Assembly (NCBI GenBank): GCA_018714895.1
Contig: DVMQ01000003.1
Location: 62,001 to 126,000 of the forward strand
Length of the DNA: 64,000 nt
Origin: Coprovicinus avistercoris
GTDB taxonomy: Bacteria > Actinomycetota > Coriobacteriia > Coriobacteriales > Atopobiaceae
Direction of reading: 5' to 3'
The notes under the pieces are model-generated. The model made no database searches, had not been told where the DNA came from, and saw only the letters and a program-made list of their open reading frames with translations. Within the stretch, counting starts at the first letter, position 1. Every line of letters starts with the position of its first letter. Both the position numbers and the translations under genes were made by a program. Shown piece by piece: positions 24,229-31,915 of this stretch.

Positions 24229-25563
24229 TTAGATTCCTAATATTTGACGCTTCTTAGCAGAAAATTCTTCTTCAGTGAGAATTCCTTCATCAAACAGTTC
24301 TTTATATCGACGAATTCTATCAATATCAGAAAGCTGTTCCTCAGAGACAGTTTCTTTCTCCGGGCTCTCATCTTGCACGGTATCGGCAGGTAATGCCACA
24401 TACTCCTCGTCTGTCTCTTGTTCGGATGACGTCACTCCGGATTGAGTCGCGTTCACCGGAGTGACGTCAAAAGGGAGCAAGGCAGGAAGCGGATTGCCAC
24501 AGTTGGTGCAGAAGTGAGCGTTCTGTGGGTTGGGTGAGCCACAAACAGGACAGAACAATCCAGGATGCTCAGCGGTTGTATCTGCAACAGAATCATCTTG
24601 ATCTTCAACCTTTGCAGCAACAGGCGTTGTCTGTTCTGCTGGAGCCTCATCCGCAGGTTCGGGCAGAGCGCTCTTTGAAGACCCTGCTGGAACATATGGA
24701 GGGAAATCAGGATGCTTAATTCCAACAAGATCGAGCGGCTCAGCACCGTTAGCAATCTCTACAATCACATTTCTACGTCTTTGATAAGTTACACCTTGTT
24801 CATTTGCTGTAACTATCTGCTGAAGTTTTGTAGCAATGGAATGAGCAGCTTCACGCACGCTTTCGGCGGCGCCGCCTTCCAAGCCTTTGCCATTGCTATA
24901 GAGCGGAAGGAATTTTACTGGATCGGATGGATCATCTCTCTCAATTTTGATTTTCATTGAAGTGAGTAGTGTTTGCTGTTTTCTGCCGGTTATACCGCCG
25001 ACAATCGCACCAGCTCCACCAAAAAGCAGGCCACCAACAACTGCTCGACCAATACCGCCTTGAGCTATCTGCTCATTATTTTCAAGTATTTCAAACCCAG
25101 TAATAGCGCCGTAGGGACAAAAATAGTATCTCATTGAACGAACACTTACATCCTTCGGCGATGCACTTCCCCAGTACAGACGTCCATGCGTATCGTCGAA
25201 GTACATACCGTTTTGTGCGTCGCCCGGATGGGCTTCATATGTTGTTACAAACTCGTTTTTCCATACAAGCAAGCACCCATCATCAGGGTTCTTGATGAGC
25301 CATAAACCTATCTTATTGCTGATTTCACTCCACGCTTCGAGGCGCTCAGAGTACCTATGCTTTGCAATGATTGCCTCAATATCTGCTCTTAAATCAGTAA
25401 CCTTAGCGATTGATGCAGTATCCACGAGAGCCCACCAAATATCGCTTGGCAGAGGTGCTCCGTATTTTTTTGCACATGACTCGCACACCAATGCATCACG
25501 GAATTGGGCGTAAGGGTTCATTAAGCCTATCTTCTTACCGCATATTGAGCATCTTTTTGCCAT
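24229..25563 (-). CDS. Multi-zinc protein: DUF4428-like finger, glycine zipper, zinc ribbon, SHOCT tail
   Basis: Unrecognised 444-residue protein without the usual single-TM plan. The N-terminus has a four-Cys finger (C5-x2-C8 and C27-x2-C30, RCSICGKKIGL...VCESC), DUF4428-like. A beta-rich region follows, then a glycine zipper (GRAVVGGLLFGGAGAIVGGITG, about 172-193) that could insert in the membrane. A zinc ribbon (C338, C341, C352, C355) and a C-terminal SHOCT domain (about 416-444, IRRYKELFDEGILTEEEFSAKK) complete it. SHOCT plus a glycine zipper suggests an oligomerising membrane-associated protein. GAGGAG precedes the ATG. Confidence 0.75.
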   Translation of the reverse strand: MAKRCSICGKKIGLMNPYAQFRDALVCESCAKKYGAPLPSDIWWALVDTASIAKVTDLRADIEAIIAKHRYSERLEAWSEISNKIGLWLIKNPDDGCLLVWKNEFVTTYEAHPGDAQNGMYFDDTHGRLYWGSASPKDVSVRSMRYYFCPYGAITGFEILENNEQIAQGGIGRAVVGGLLFGGAGAIVGGITGRKQQTLLTSMKIKIERDDPSDPVKFLPLYSNGKGLEGGAAESVREAAHSIATKLQQIVTANEQGVTYQRRRNVIVEIANGAEPLDLVGIKHPDFPPYVPAGSSKSALPEPADEAPAEQTTPVAAKVEDQDDSVADTTAEHPGLFCPVCGSPNPQNAHFCTNCGNPLPALLPFDVTPVNATQSGVTSSEQETDEEYVALPADTVQDESPEKETVSEEQLSDIDRIRRYKELFDEGILTEEEFSAKKRQILGI

Positions 25564-25649
25564 AGCGCACTCCTCGCCACAACTCTTTCTTTGATGATTT
25601 CATCCTATACATTGCGTAAAAACGGAAAAAGTAATTTTGACCGCGTAAA

Positions 25650-25681
25650 AAAATTGCTCCCGGTTTTCCGAGAGCAATTTT
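25650..25681 (-). terminator. Intrinsic terminator downstream of the 25710-26666 gene
   Basis: Outer 10-bp stem (25650-25659 with 25672-25681) and inner CGG/CCG stem with a TTTT loop. On the minus strand it is followed by seven T's. It begins 28 bases past the stop codon, so the island is split into at least two transcripts here. Confidence 0.9.
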
Positions 25682-25709
25682 CATAACGGTCGTATTGCGC
25701 TACGGCAGT

Positions 25710-26666
25710 TTAGGAAAAAGAATGCCAGGCATCTCCAGGAATGGTAAGTTCCTGTTTGCCATCAAGGAGATTCTTTAGCTCATCCTCATGCTCATAGAAT
25801 TCCTCTTCAGAGATCTGCAATTCGGATCCGCCACTCCCTGCATAAAACCTTCCATTGGGCAAAGATGCCCCATAATCTGCTTCCACAACAGGCAGTCCAT
25901 CCTCAATTGCAGTAAGACGAACATGATATTCATCGCCGGAATCGGTAACTAAAACCGAACCATCGGTATAAATTCGCATAGATGACGGACTGGCTGCCCA
26001 CGCGTACACAATTGATTCAATAACACTTACCTCATCATCTGCGTGAGAATATACTGCCACCGGGCTTGCCGTGCCATCTTCTTCTACAGCTGCAACAACT
26101 AAATCGAGAATGCCATCCTCGCCTAAATCTACGAAGGCATACCGCATGCCTACATAACTACTGGAACGATTCTGAGAAAAGGTGTAATCATTCATAACGG
26201 CTCTTGAAACGTCCTCGGACACTTGTGCGTTCTCAGGATCCTGAAGAGCCGCAGTATACTCAGCGATTTTTGCTGCATACACATCTTCCTGACTTGCAAG
26301 AGCCTGAGAGGCATCGTTGTCTGTACTTTCCTCCTCTGGAGCTGCAGTTTCTTCTTGCTGCTGAGATGGCTGGATAACCTGCGTGTATACCATCCACGTA
26401 GCAAAGGCAGTAACAGAGAGCGCAAGGATAACGAGAATCACAATGAGGACAAGCGGCATACGGCGACGTGTTCTTGTACGTGCTTGATGTATTTGTGCTT
26501 GCACATCCCCACGCTCGGACTGTTCACTAAACGATGCAGTGTGTACTTGATTGTCCGCTGCTGTTTCGGACGGAGCTGACGCAGCCCTTCGAACAACAGG
26601 CGCTCCACAGGCGTTACAGAACTTAGCATCGTCGGCCATGCGTGCACCGCATTTTCCACAGAACAT
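25710..26666 (-). CDS. Zinc-ribbon single-TM protein with VCBS/FG-GAP-like repeat
   Basis: Unrecognised 318-residue protein. Zinc ribbon MFCGKCGAR...FCNACG, a basic TRTRRRMPL directly before one TM helix (about 71-93), a Gln/Glu/Ala linker, then an outside domain. The segment YAFVDLGEDGILDLVVAAV resembles the Asp-rich DxDGxxDLL repeat of FG-GAP/VCBS proteins, a possible Ca-binding or beta-propeller piece. The TM and preceding basic residues closely match those of the 23390-24187 product, so the two are paralogues with different outside domains. Confidence 0.78.
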   Translation of the reverse strand: MFCGKCGARMADDAKFCNACGAPVVRRAASAPSETAADNQVHTASFSEQSERGDVQAQIHQARTRTRRRMPLVLIVILVILALSVTAFATWMVYTQVIQPSQQQEETAAPEEESTDNDASQALASQEDVYAAKIAEYTAALQDPENAQVSEDVSRAVMNDYTFSQNRSSSYVGMRYAFVDLGEDGILDLVVAAVEEDGTASPVAVYSHADDEVSVIESIVYAWAASPSSMRIYTDGSVLVTDSGDEYHVRLTAIEDGLPVVEADYGASLPNGRFYAGSGGSELQISEEEFYEHEDELKNLLDGKQELTIPGDAWHSFS

Positions 26667-26700
26667 AGTTACACCTCAAATATGCGTCACTGCTCGACAA

Positions 26701-27303
26701 CTAAACACCGTAAGACATCTTACGAGCGTTAAACAGACCCCAAACACCTACACCGATCAGTACCAATGATGCAATCAGCATAAGATAATAAGCTGGACCT
26801 AAGTTGAATAACACACTACCAAAAGCGTCTTCAAGGAAATCCTTATTCGATATGCTAATAACCAGCAGCAGCTCAAAACAGCCGCAAACAATCTGACAAA
26901 GAGAACGTTTCTTCGACTGCAGCAAAATTGTGCTTGCTCCAGCCAGTACTCCTGCAAGCAACATCACGCTATTCTCAATGCTTCCTGTGATTTCCATACT
27001 TGACGATTCGTATCCAAACGTAAATTGCGCTGCAGAAACCCCGAGAGAACTCCCAAAAACTTCAAACGTTATCAGCGGCAAAAAGAACGCAATGATAACT
27101 ACCGCCGCGGATCCAAGTGCCGCTTTTTCCATAAGGCTGAGCGACAAGAGCCAGTCAGTTGAAATGGAAGGGACACGAAATGACGCCTCGTGGGTATGGG
27201 TGCGTATTTTTTGGTTCTGATCTTGAGCGCCGATTGCCGTACCGCAGACACTACAGAACTTCGCTCCATCGGGATTTTCAGAGCCGCAAGAAGGACAAAA
27301 CAT
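26701..27303 (-). CDS. Zinc-ribbon membrane protein with four TM segments
   Basis: Unrecognised 200-residue protein. Zinc ribbon MFCPSCGSE...FCSVCG at the N-terminus, a polar linker, then four hydrophobic segments (about 52-72, 88-106, 112-135, 158-178). It has no large outside domain. The start at 27303 is preferred, with AGAGG six bases upstream; a TTG at 27309 would add two residues. It is the first island gene and lies divergent from the unrecognised 27487 gene across 183 bp. Confidence 0.78.
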   Translation of the reverse strand: MFCPSCGSENPDGAKFCSVCGTAIGAQDQNQKIRTHTHEASFRVPSISTDWLLSLSLMEKAALGSAAVVIIAFFLPLITFEVFGSSLGVSAAQFTFGYESSSMEITGSIENSVMLLAGVLAGASTILLQSKKRSLCQIVCGCFELLLVISISNKDFLEDAFGSVLFNLGPAYYLMLIASLVLIGVGVWGLFNARKMSYGV

Positions 27304-27429
27304 AATCAACCTCTTTCCATCACAGAAGGAATATGTTCATTTCCGCAGGTAAAGGACATCATCAGCTGATACGCTTATCCTATGGAATCCTCAAACGCTA
27401 AAACAGTATTTTTGGTAGCGTGAAAAAAA

Positions 27430-27458
27430 TTGCCGCATTGGAGCTGAAACACTACACT
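27430..27458 (+). promoter_or_regulatory. Sigma-70-type promoter for the 27487 gene
   Basis: TTGCCG (27430-27435), 17-base spacer, TACACT (27453-27458), 28 bases before the ATG at 27487. Good consensus and position. The divergent 27304-27429 stretch presumably also holds the promoter of the first zinc-ribbon gene, which I could not pin down. Confidence 0.6.
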
Positions 27459-27486
27459 TGGAACAAAGCTACAAGAAGGAGCTGCT

Positions 27487-28998
27487 ATGGCAACGCTCGA
27501 CCCATTCGCGCAAACACGAACATCCACCGGCATTGTTCCTTGCAAGAATGTTGACGCCGTTCACATGGAAACAGAAACGGGCGAAAAAGCACTCGTAGCT
27601 CTTTCATTCATTCCCGAGGATCCCACGCACATCTCTCCGCTTACGCACAAACCTGGCCGTGCTTCAATGGACTTGGTTGATCTTGGTGCAAGCGCAACGG
27701 TGCGCACTACTCCTAACGGTCCTGTTACTCAGGTCTCTGCCGATTCACTTCTTTCATTTGCAAAAAAGCATGGTCCACTCTTTGCGCGCACCCCTTTTGC
27801 TTGGAATGAAGAAGGAGATAATCCTGCCGCTGGTGAGCTCTTTGAAGAGGACGCTGGCGCATGGGTATCGGCTGCTTCCATGGCAAATCTTGCTATTGTT
27901 GCTCAACAGCTCTCACAGGGACGCTTACCGCTCGTAACCGCAGGCGATGTTATTGGCAACCTCGTGCGCTGGCACGTTACGACCCCTGAGGTTCCTGAAG
28001 ACCCTGGTTTTGATCTACTTATCGTTGCGCGACCGGTAACACCTGAATATGCCGATTGGTTGGGTGCTCCCCTCTTCATACGTCGAGAAGAACTATCAGA
28101 CCGTATCGACTATTCCTTCTTACTTCGTGGAGATGAGCAGAACGGCACCGCAGAAAGCGGAACTTGGCTCGAGGTAGTTGTCGCTTCATTTGTACATGAA
28201 ATTACCGCCGCAGATTATCGCCTACTCAGCCAAGCGCTTGGTTTCTCCGAAAGCCTCGATAAAGAAGTGCGCACACGCCTTTCTCTCAATCTTGAAAAGG
28301 ATGAAAAACCTCGCAAACCCAATGCCAGCTTAATTGTGGGTGCAAGCCATCTGGCCGACACCAACCTTTTGGGCAAACCTCAGTCTATTGAAGAAGAAGG
28401 AGGCAGCGAACTTTTGGCCTCCCTGGTACGCGCCCTTGTCGCAGCACATTTGCGCGATGCCTATGTGGATGTCTTTTCCGCCTCCGATGAAACAGGCTTT
28501 CTTTCGTTTAGGAGCTATCTTTCCTGGCTCTGGTATGACTTCTCGAGTGGTATTGATAAGGCCCGCATCAAGTATTGCGTGCGTTGCGGACGTGCATTCT
28601 CTGTAGTAGGCCATCGTGGGCCAGATCGCGTTTTTTGCAGCGATGAATGTCGCAACGCCTCTCATAATGAACGGTCAAACCGGCGACGCGATGAACTGCG
28701 TCATGAGTTCTTAGAGCAAAACAAAACCGTTCAGGAACTTGCCCGCAGATATTTTCCTGAGGAGAAAAAAGCCACAGGAGAAAAACGTGTTCGCCAGTCG
28801 CTGCAATCGTGGCCCTCGCTTAAACATGCAGTCGACGACGATATTGAGCGCAACGGGTGGACCTCACCTTTGCTGCAACGGTGCCGCAATGAAAAACTGA
28901 GTCTCTCTCACCTGCTTACAACGAAACGTCGCAATCAGCTTGAACGCATACGTGAAACAGTTCAAGACTCACAGAAAACCAAGGCAGCACACTCATAG
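27487..28998 (+). CDS. Unrecognised protein with C-terminal zinc finger and helix-turn-helix-like region
   Basis: 503 residues, not recognised. The first 340 residues are soluble, without clear motifs. At about 357-384 there is a zinc-binding motif (YCVRCGRAF ... FCSDEC) followed by basic residues (SNRRRDELRH), similar to CGNR-type or endonuclease-adjacent zinc fingers. A helix-turn-helix-like helical segment (VQELARRYFPEEKK...RVRQSLQSW) follows. These features suggest a nucleic-acid-binding protein. It is separate from the zinc-ribbon island: plus strand, own promoter, no membrane segment. AAGGAG lies five bases before the ATG. Confidence 0.6.
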   Translation: MATLDPFAQTRTSTGIVPCKNVDAVHMETETGEKALVALSFIPEDPTHISPLTHKPGRASMDLVDLGASATVRTTPNGPVTQVSADSLLSFAKKHGPLFARTPFAWNEEGDNPAAGELFEEDAGAWVSAASMANLAIVAQQLSQGRLPLVTAGDVIGNLVRWHVTTPEVPEDPGFDLLIVARPVTPEYADWLGAPLFIRREELSDRIDYSFLLRGDEQNGTAESGTWLEVVVASFVHEITAADYRLLSQALGFSESLDKEVRTRLSLNLEKDEKPRKPNASLIVGASHLADTNLLGKPQSIEEEGGSELLASLVRALVAAHLRDAYVDVFSASDETGFLSFRSYLSWLWYDFSSGIDKARIKYCVRCGRAFSVVGHRGPDRVFCSDECRNASHNERSNRRRDELRHEFLEQNKTVQELARRYFPEEKKATGEKRVRQSLQSWPSLKHAVDDDIERNGWTSPLLQRCRNEKLSLSHLLTTKRRNQLERIRETVQDSQKTKAAHS

Positions 28999-29020
28999 CG
29001 TGCTAAAAGCAGCTCTAGGC

Positions 29021-30421
29021 TTAGCGATGAGGGCTTCCGGAGTACGCAAGCCATGTTAAGAGTGCCTCACGCGTATTCTCAAGCCGTCCATGTACCACCT
29101 CACGCAAACAGGCATCCAAGGTAGCTCCTACCCACGGACCAGGACGGCCGCCGAACTGTTGTAGGACATCACGGCCGCTGATGGCGAGATCTTGTACACG
29201 GTAAGGCGCGTTTTCGGAAAGCACCTTCCGGAGCGTACGCTCGATCTTATCAACCTCAACGGCATACCCACGGTATTCCGGTGCTTTGGACAGCGCATCG
29301 GCACGCTTGAGCACCAAAGTCTCAAAGGCAAGCGGCACCGCTTCACCGGGGCTACGACCATCCAAATCGGACAACATGCGCAATACAGAATGGCGTGTAG
29401 CTTTAACCGGACGGTCATGAAAACGCACGAGATCCACGCAGGGGCGGATCAACGAGAGCGGCAGCGCCAGCGAACGCAAAATAGCCTCGCTCATCTCTGC
29501 GCCTGTAGAAGGGTGCCCGAAGAAATGGCCTTGTCCACGATCGTCCACAGTAAAGGTCTTTGGTTTACCCACATCATGCAGCAATGCAGCCCAGCGCAGT
29601 CGACGGGATGCAACGCCTCCCGACAACTCCTCAGTGGCCTCTACCACATGCACGGTGTGATCCCATACGTCGTAGCAATGATAGGGACTGCGCTGCTCAA
29701 AGCCGACCATCGGCGCTAAATCAGGAATCGCAGCGAGCAACACTTCGCGCTCGGACCTCATGGCTAACGCCAAACGACCGGTCATGATAATACCGTCCAA
29801 CTCGGCTCCAACACGCTCGCGAGCCACATGCGCAAGCTCTGGTGCGCAAGCAACCAAAGCATCATGCGTATTTTTCTCAACCGTAAAGCCTAAACGGCAA
29901 GCAAATCGTACGGCGCGCAGTACCCGGAGCGCATCTTCACTAAAGCGCTTATACGGATCTCCCACCGCTCGGATAATACCTTGGGCAAGATCCTCTGCAC
30001 CGCCATACGGGTCGAGCAAACCGCGAACAGGGTGATAGGCCATGGCATTGATAGTAAGATCGCGGCGCGCAAGATCTTCTGTGACCGAGGAAACAAATTC
30101 CACGCTATCGGGATGGCGTGAGTCTGAATAGGTACCCTCTACGCGATAGGTTGTGATCTCAATGGGATGCCCTGCCACCACAGCGGTAAGTGTTCCATGT
30201 TCAATACCTGTCCGATGCACCGTAACGCCAGCATTGAGCAGCAACTGCTCACTCTCTTGCCAGTGGGCGTTGCTGGTTATATCCACGTCATGCGCAGCAT
30301 TCCCCAGCAGCGCATCGCGCACCCAACCGCCTACAATCCAAGCTTCAAAACCACCACGTTCCAGAACCTCCAGAACATGGAGTGCATAGTCAGGCACAGC
30401 TGTTTTGTTGATCCCTGGCAT
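29021..30421 (-). CDS. CCA-adding tRNA nucleotidyltransferase with HD domain
   Basis: 466-residue class II nucleotidyltransferase. The N-terminal head has WIVGGWVRDALLG and the DVDIT metal-binding pair, then RRDLTINAMAYHP and DALRVLRAVRFACRLGF. A C-terminal HD-type domain (RWAALLHDVGKPKTF) is present. This is the cca/pcnB family; Gram-positive members repair or add the 3' CCA. Both tRNA genes in this window encode CCA, so the role here would be repair or completion of others. AAGG lies seven bases before the ATG. Confidence 0.88.
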   Translation of the reverse strand: MPGINKTAVPDYALHVLEVLERGGFEAWIVGGWVRDALLGNAAHDVDITSNAHWQESEQLLLNAGVTVHRTGIEHGTLTAVVAGHPIEITTYRVEGTYSDSRHPDSVEFVSSVTEDLARRDLTINAMAYHPVRGLLDPYGGAEDLAQGIIRAVGDPYKRFSEDALRVLRAVRFACRLGFTVEKNTHDALVACAPELAHVARERVGAELDGIIMTGRLALAMRSEREVLLAAIPDLAPMVGFEQRSPYHCYDVWDHTVHVVEATEELSGGVASRRLRWAALLHDVGKPKTFTVDDRGQGHFFGHPSTGAEMSEAILRSLALPLSLIRPCVDLVRFHDRPVKATRHSVLRMLSDLDGRSPGEAVPLAFETLVLKRADALSKAPEYRGYAVEVDKIERTLRKVLSENAPYRVQDLAISGRDVLQQFGGRPGPWVGATLDACLREVVHGRLENTREALLTWLAYSGSPHR

Positions 30422-30547
30422 AGCGGAACCTTTTTTCTATCGTGGTCTTGTAGCTCACTGGGCACAGTATAACTGCGTCGCGCTTGCGTGCTATGCTCAG
30501 TTGAAGATAAAACAGTGCCCGTACAGCATCTTACAAAGGAGAATGCT

Positions 30548-31903
30548 ATGGATAGCACAGTATCAAGCGCTCTGACAGCCACAGATCTTGCTTCAGCGCG
30601 CTCCGCCTTCGAAACCGATCGCGCCAACATAGTGGCTAAAAACGCCGTAACAGCCCAAGGTTTACGCGCTGTAGCTCGCGTACCAGAGGCAGTTGCAGCA
30701 AACGCTATGACCTTTGATGTAGAAATTCAGCAGGGTGAACGCTGCGACCAGGAAAGATCTGGCCGGTGTTGGATGTTTGCTTCACTCAACACCATGCGTT
30801 TTCGCATTATTAAGAAATACAATCTCAAATCGTTTGAACTTTCACAGGCATATCCCCTTTTCTTCGACAAGCTTGAGAAATCCAACTGGTTCTTAGGCAA
30901 CATTCTCGACACGCTGGATGAGCCGCTGGACGGCCGTCTTGTTGCCTTCCTTCTTACTGACCCAGTAGGAGACGGTGGTCAATGGGATATGTTCCGTGCT
31001 CTGGTACGTAAGTATGGCGTTGTACCCAAAGAAGCTATGCCGGAAACAGCCTGCTCGCGCAATACCTCGGATCTTGATCGCTACCTCACGCGCTATTTGC
31101 GCGCCTGTGCAAAACGTCTCCGCGACGCACATGCCAACGACTCGACAGCAGACGAGCTTGAAGCCATGCGCAAAGATATGATGCAGAAGGTATGGAACCT
31201 GCTGGCAGTTTGTCTGGGAGAGCCGCCCGAGCACTTTGAGGTTCGTCTCCGCGATAAGGACAACAACCTTGTGCTTGCAGGTACCTTCACACCGCAGGAG
31301 TTCTTTGCGCAAGCCGTGGACATGAACCTGGATGATTACGTTTCACTTATCTCCGCTCCTACCGCTGACAAGCCCTTTAACCATACCTACACCGTTTCTC
31401 GCTTGGGCAATGTTGTAGAGACGGGCCAGGTACGCTACCTCAACCTGGAGCCTTCTGAACTCAAGCGTGTTGCCATCGCGCAGCTTAAAGATGGTTTGCC
31501 CGTATGGTTTGGCTGCGATGTTATGCAGAGTTACCTGCGCGACGAAGGCATCATGGATACCGCAGCGCTGGATGTAGACTCCCTCTTTGGTTTTGAAGTA
31601 GAGGGCGCACTGGATAAGGCAGCACGGCTGGACTATGGTGAATCTCTCATGACACACGCCATGGTTCTGGAAGGTGTCAACCTCGATGCAGATGGCAACC
31701 CCACCTTGTGGAAGGTCGAAAATAGCTGGGGCAAAGATCACGGTCGTAATGGGTTTGACACCATCTCTGATGCCTGGTTCGACGAATATGTGTATCAGGT
31801 AGTTGTCGATAAGAAATACCTCACGCCCGAAGAGCGCGACATCTATGACAACGAAGAACCCACAACACTTGCCCCATGGGATCCCATGGGATCACTCGCC
31901 TAA
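30548..31903 (+). CDS. pepC: Aminopeptidase C, bleomycin-hydrolase family (copy 1)
   Basis: Cytoplasmic C1B cysteine aminopeptidase, 451 residues. The catalytic Cys is in SGRCWMFASLN, with the oxyanion Gln six residues before it (CDQERSGRC). The catalytic His is in LMTHAMVLEGV and the Asn in KVENSWGKDHG. The family is usually a homohexamer that trims peptides during peptide utilisation. The start at 30548 follows AAAGGAG; an upstream in-frame ATG at 30488 has none. It is followed 12 bp later by a second pepC, with an almost identical ribosome-binding region. Confidence 0.93.
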   Translation: MDSTVSSALTATDLASARSAFETDRANIVAKNAVTAQGLRAVARVPEAVAANAMTFDVEIQQGERCDQERSGRCWMFASLNTMRFRIIKKYNLKSFELSQAYPLFFDKLEKSNWFLGNILDTLDEPLDGRLVAFLLTDPVGDGGQWDMFRALVRKYGVVPKEAMPETACSRNTSDLDRYLTRYLRACAKRLRDAHANDSTADELEAMRKDMMQKVWNLLAVCLGEPPEHFEVRLRDKDNNLVLAGTFTPQEFFAQAVDMNLDDYVSLISAPTADKPFNHTYTVSRLGNVVETGQVRYLNLEPSELKRVAIAQLKDGLPVWFGCDVMQSYLRDEGIMDTAALDVDSLFGFEVEGALDKAARLDYGESLMTHAMVLEGVNLDADGNPTLWKVENSWGKDHGRNGFDTISDAWFDEYVYQVVVDKKYLTPEERDIYDNEEPTTLAPWDPMGSLA

Positions 31904-31915
31904 AGGAGCATGCTC

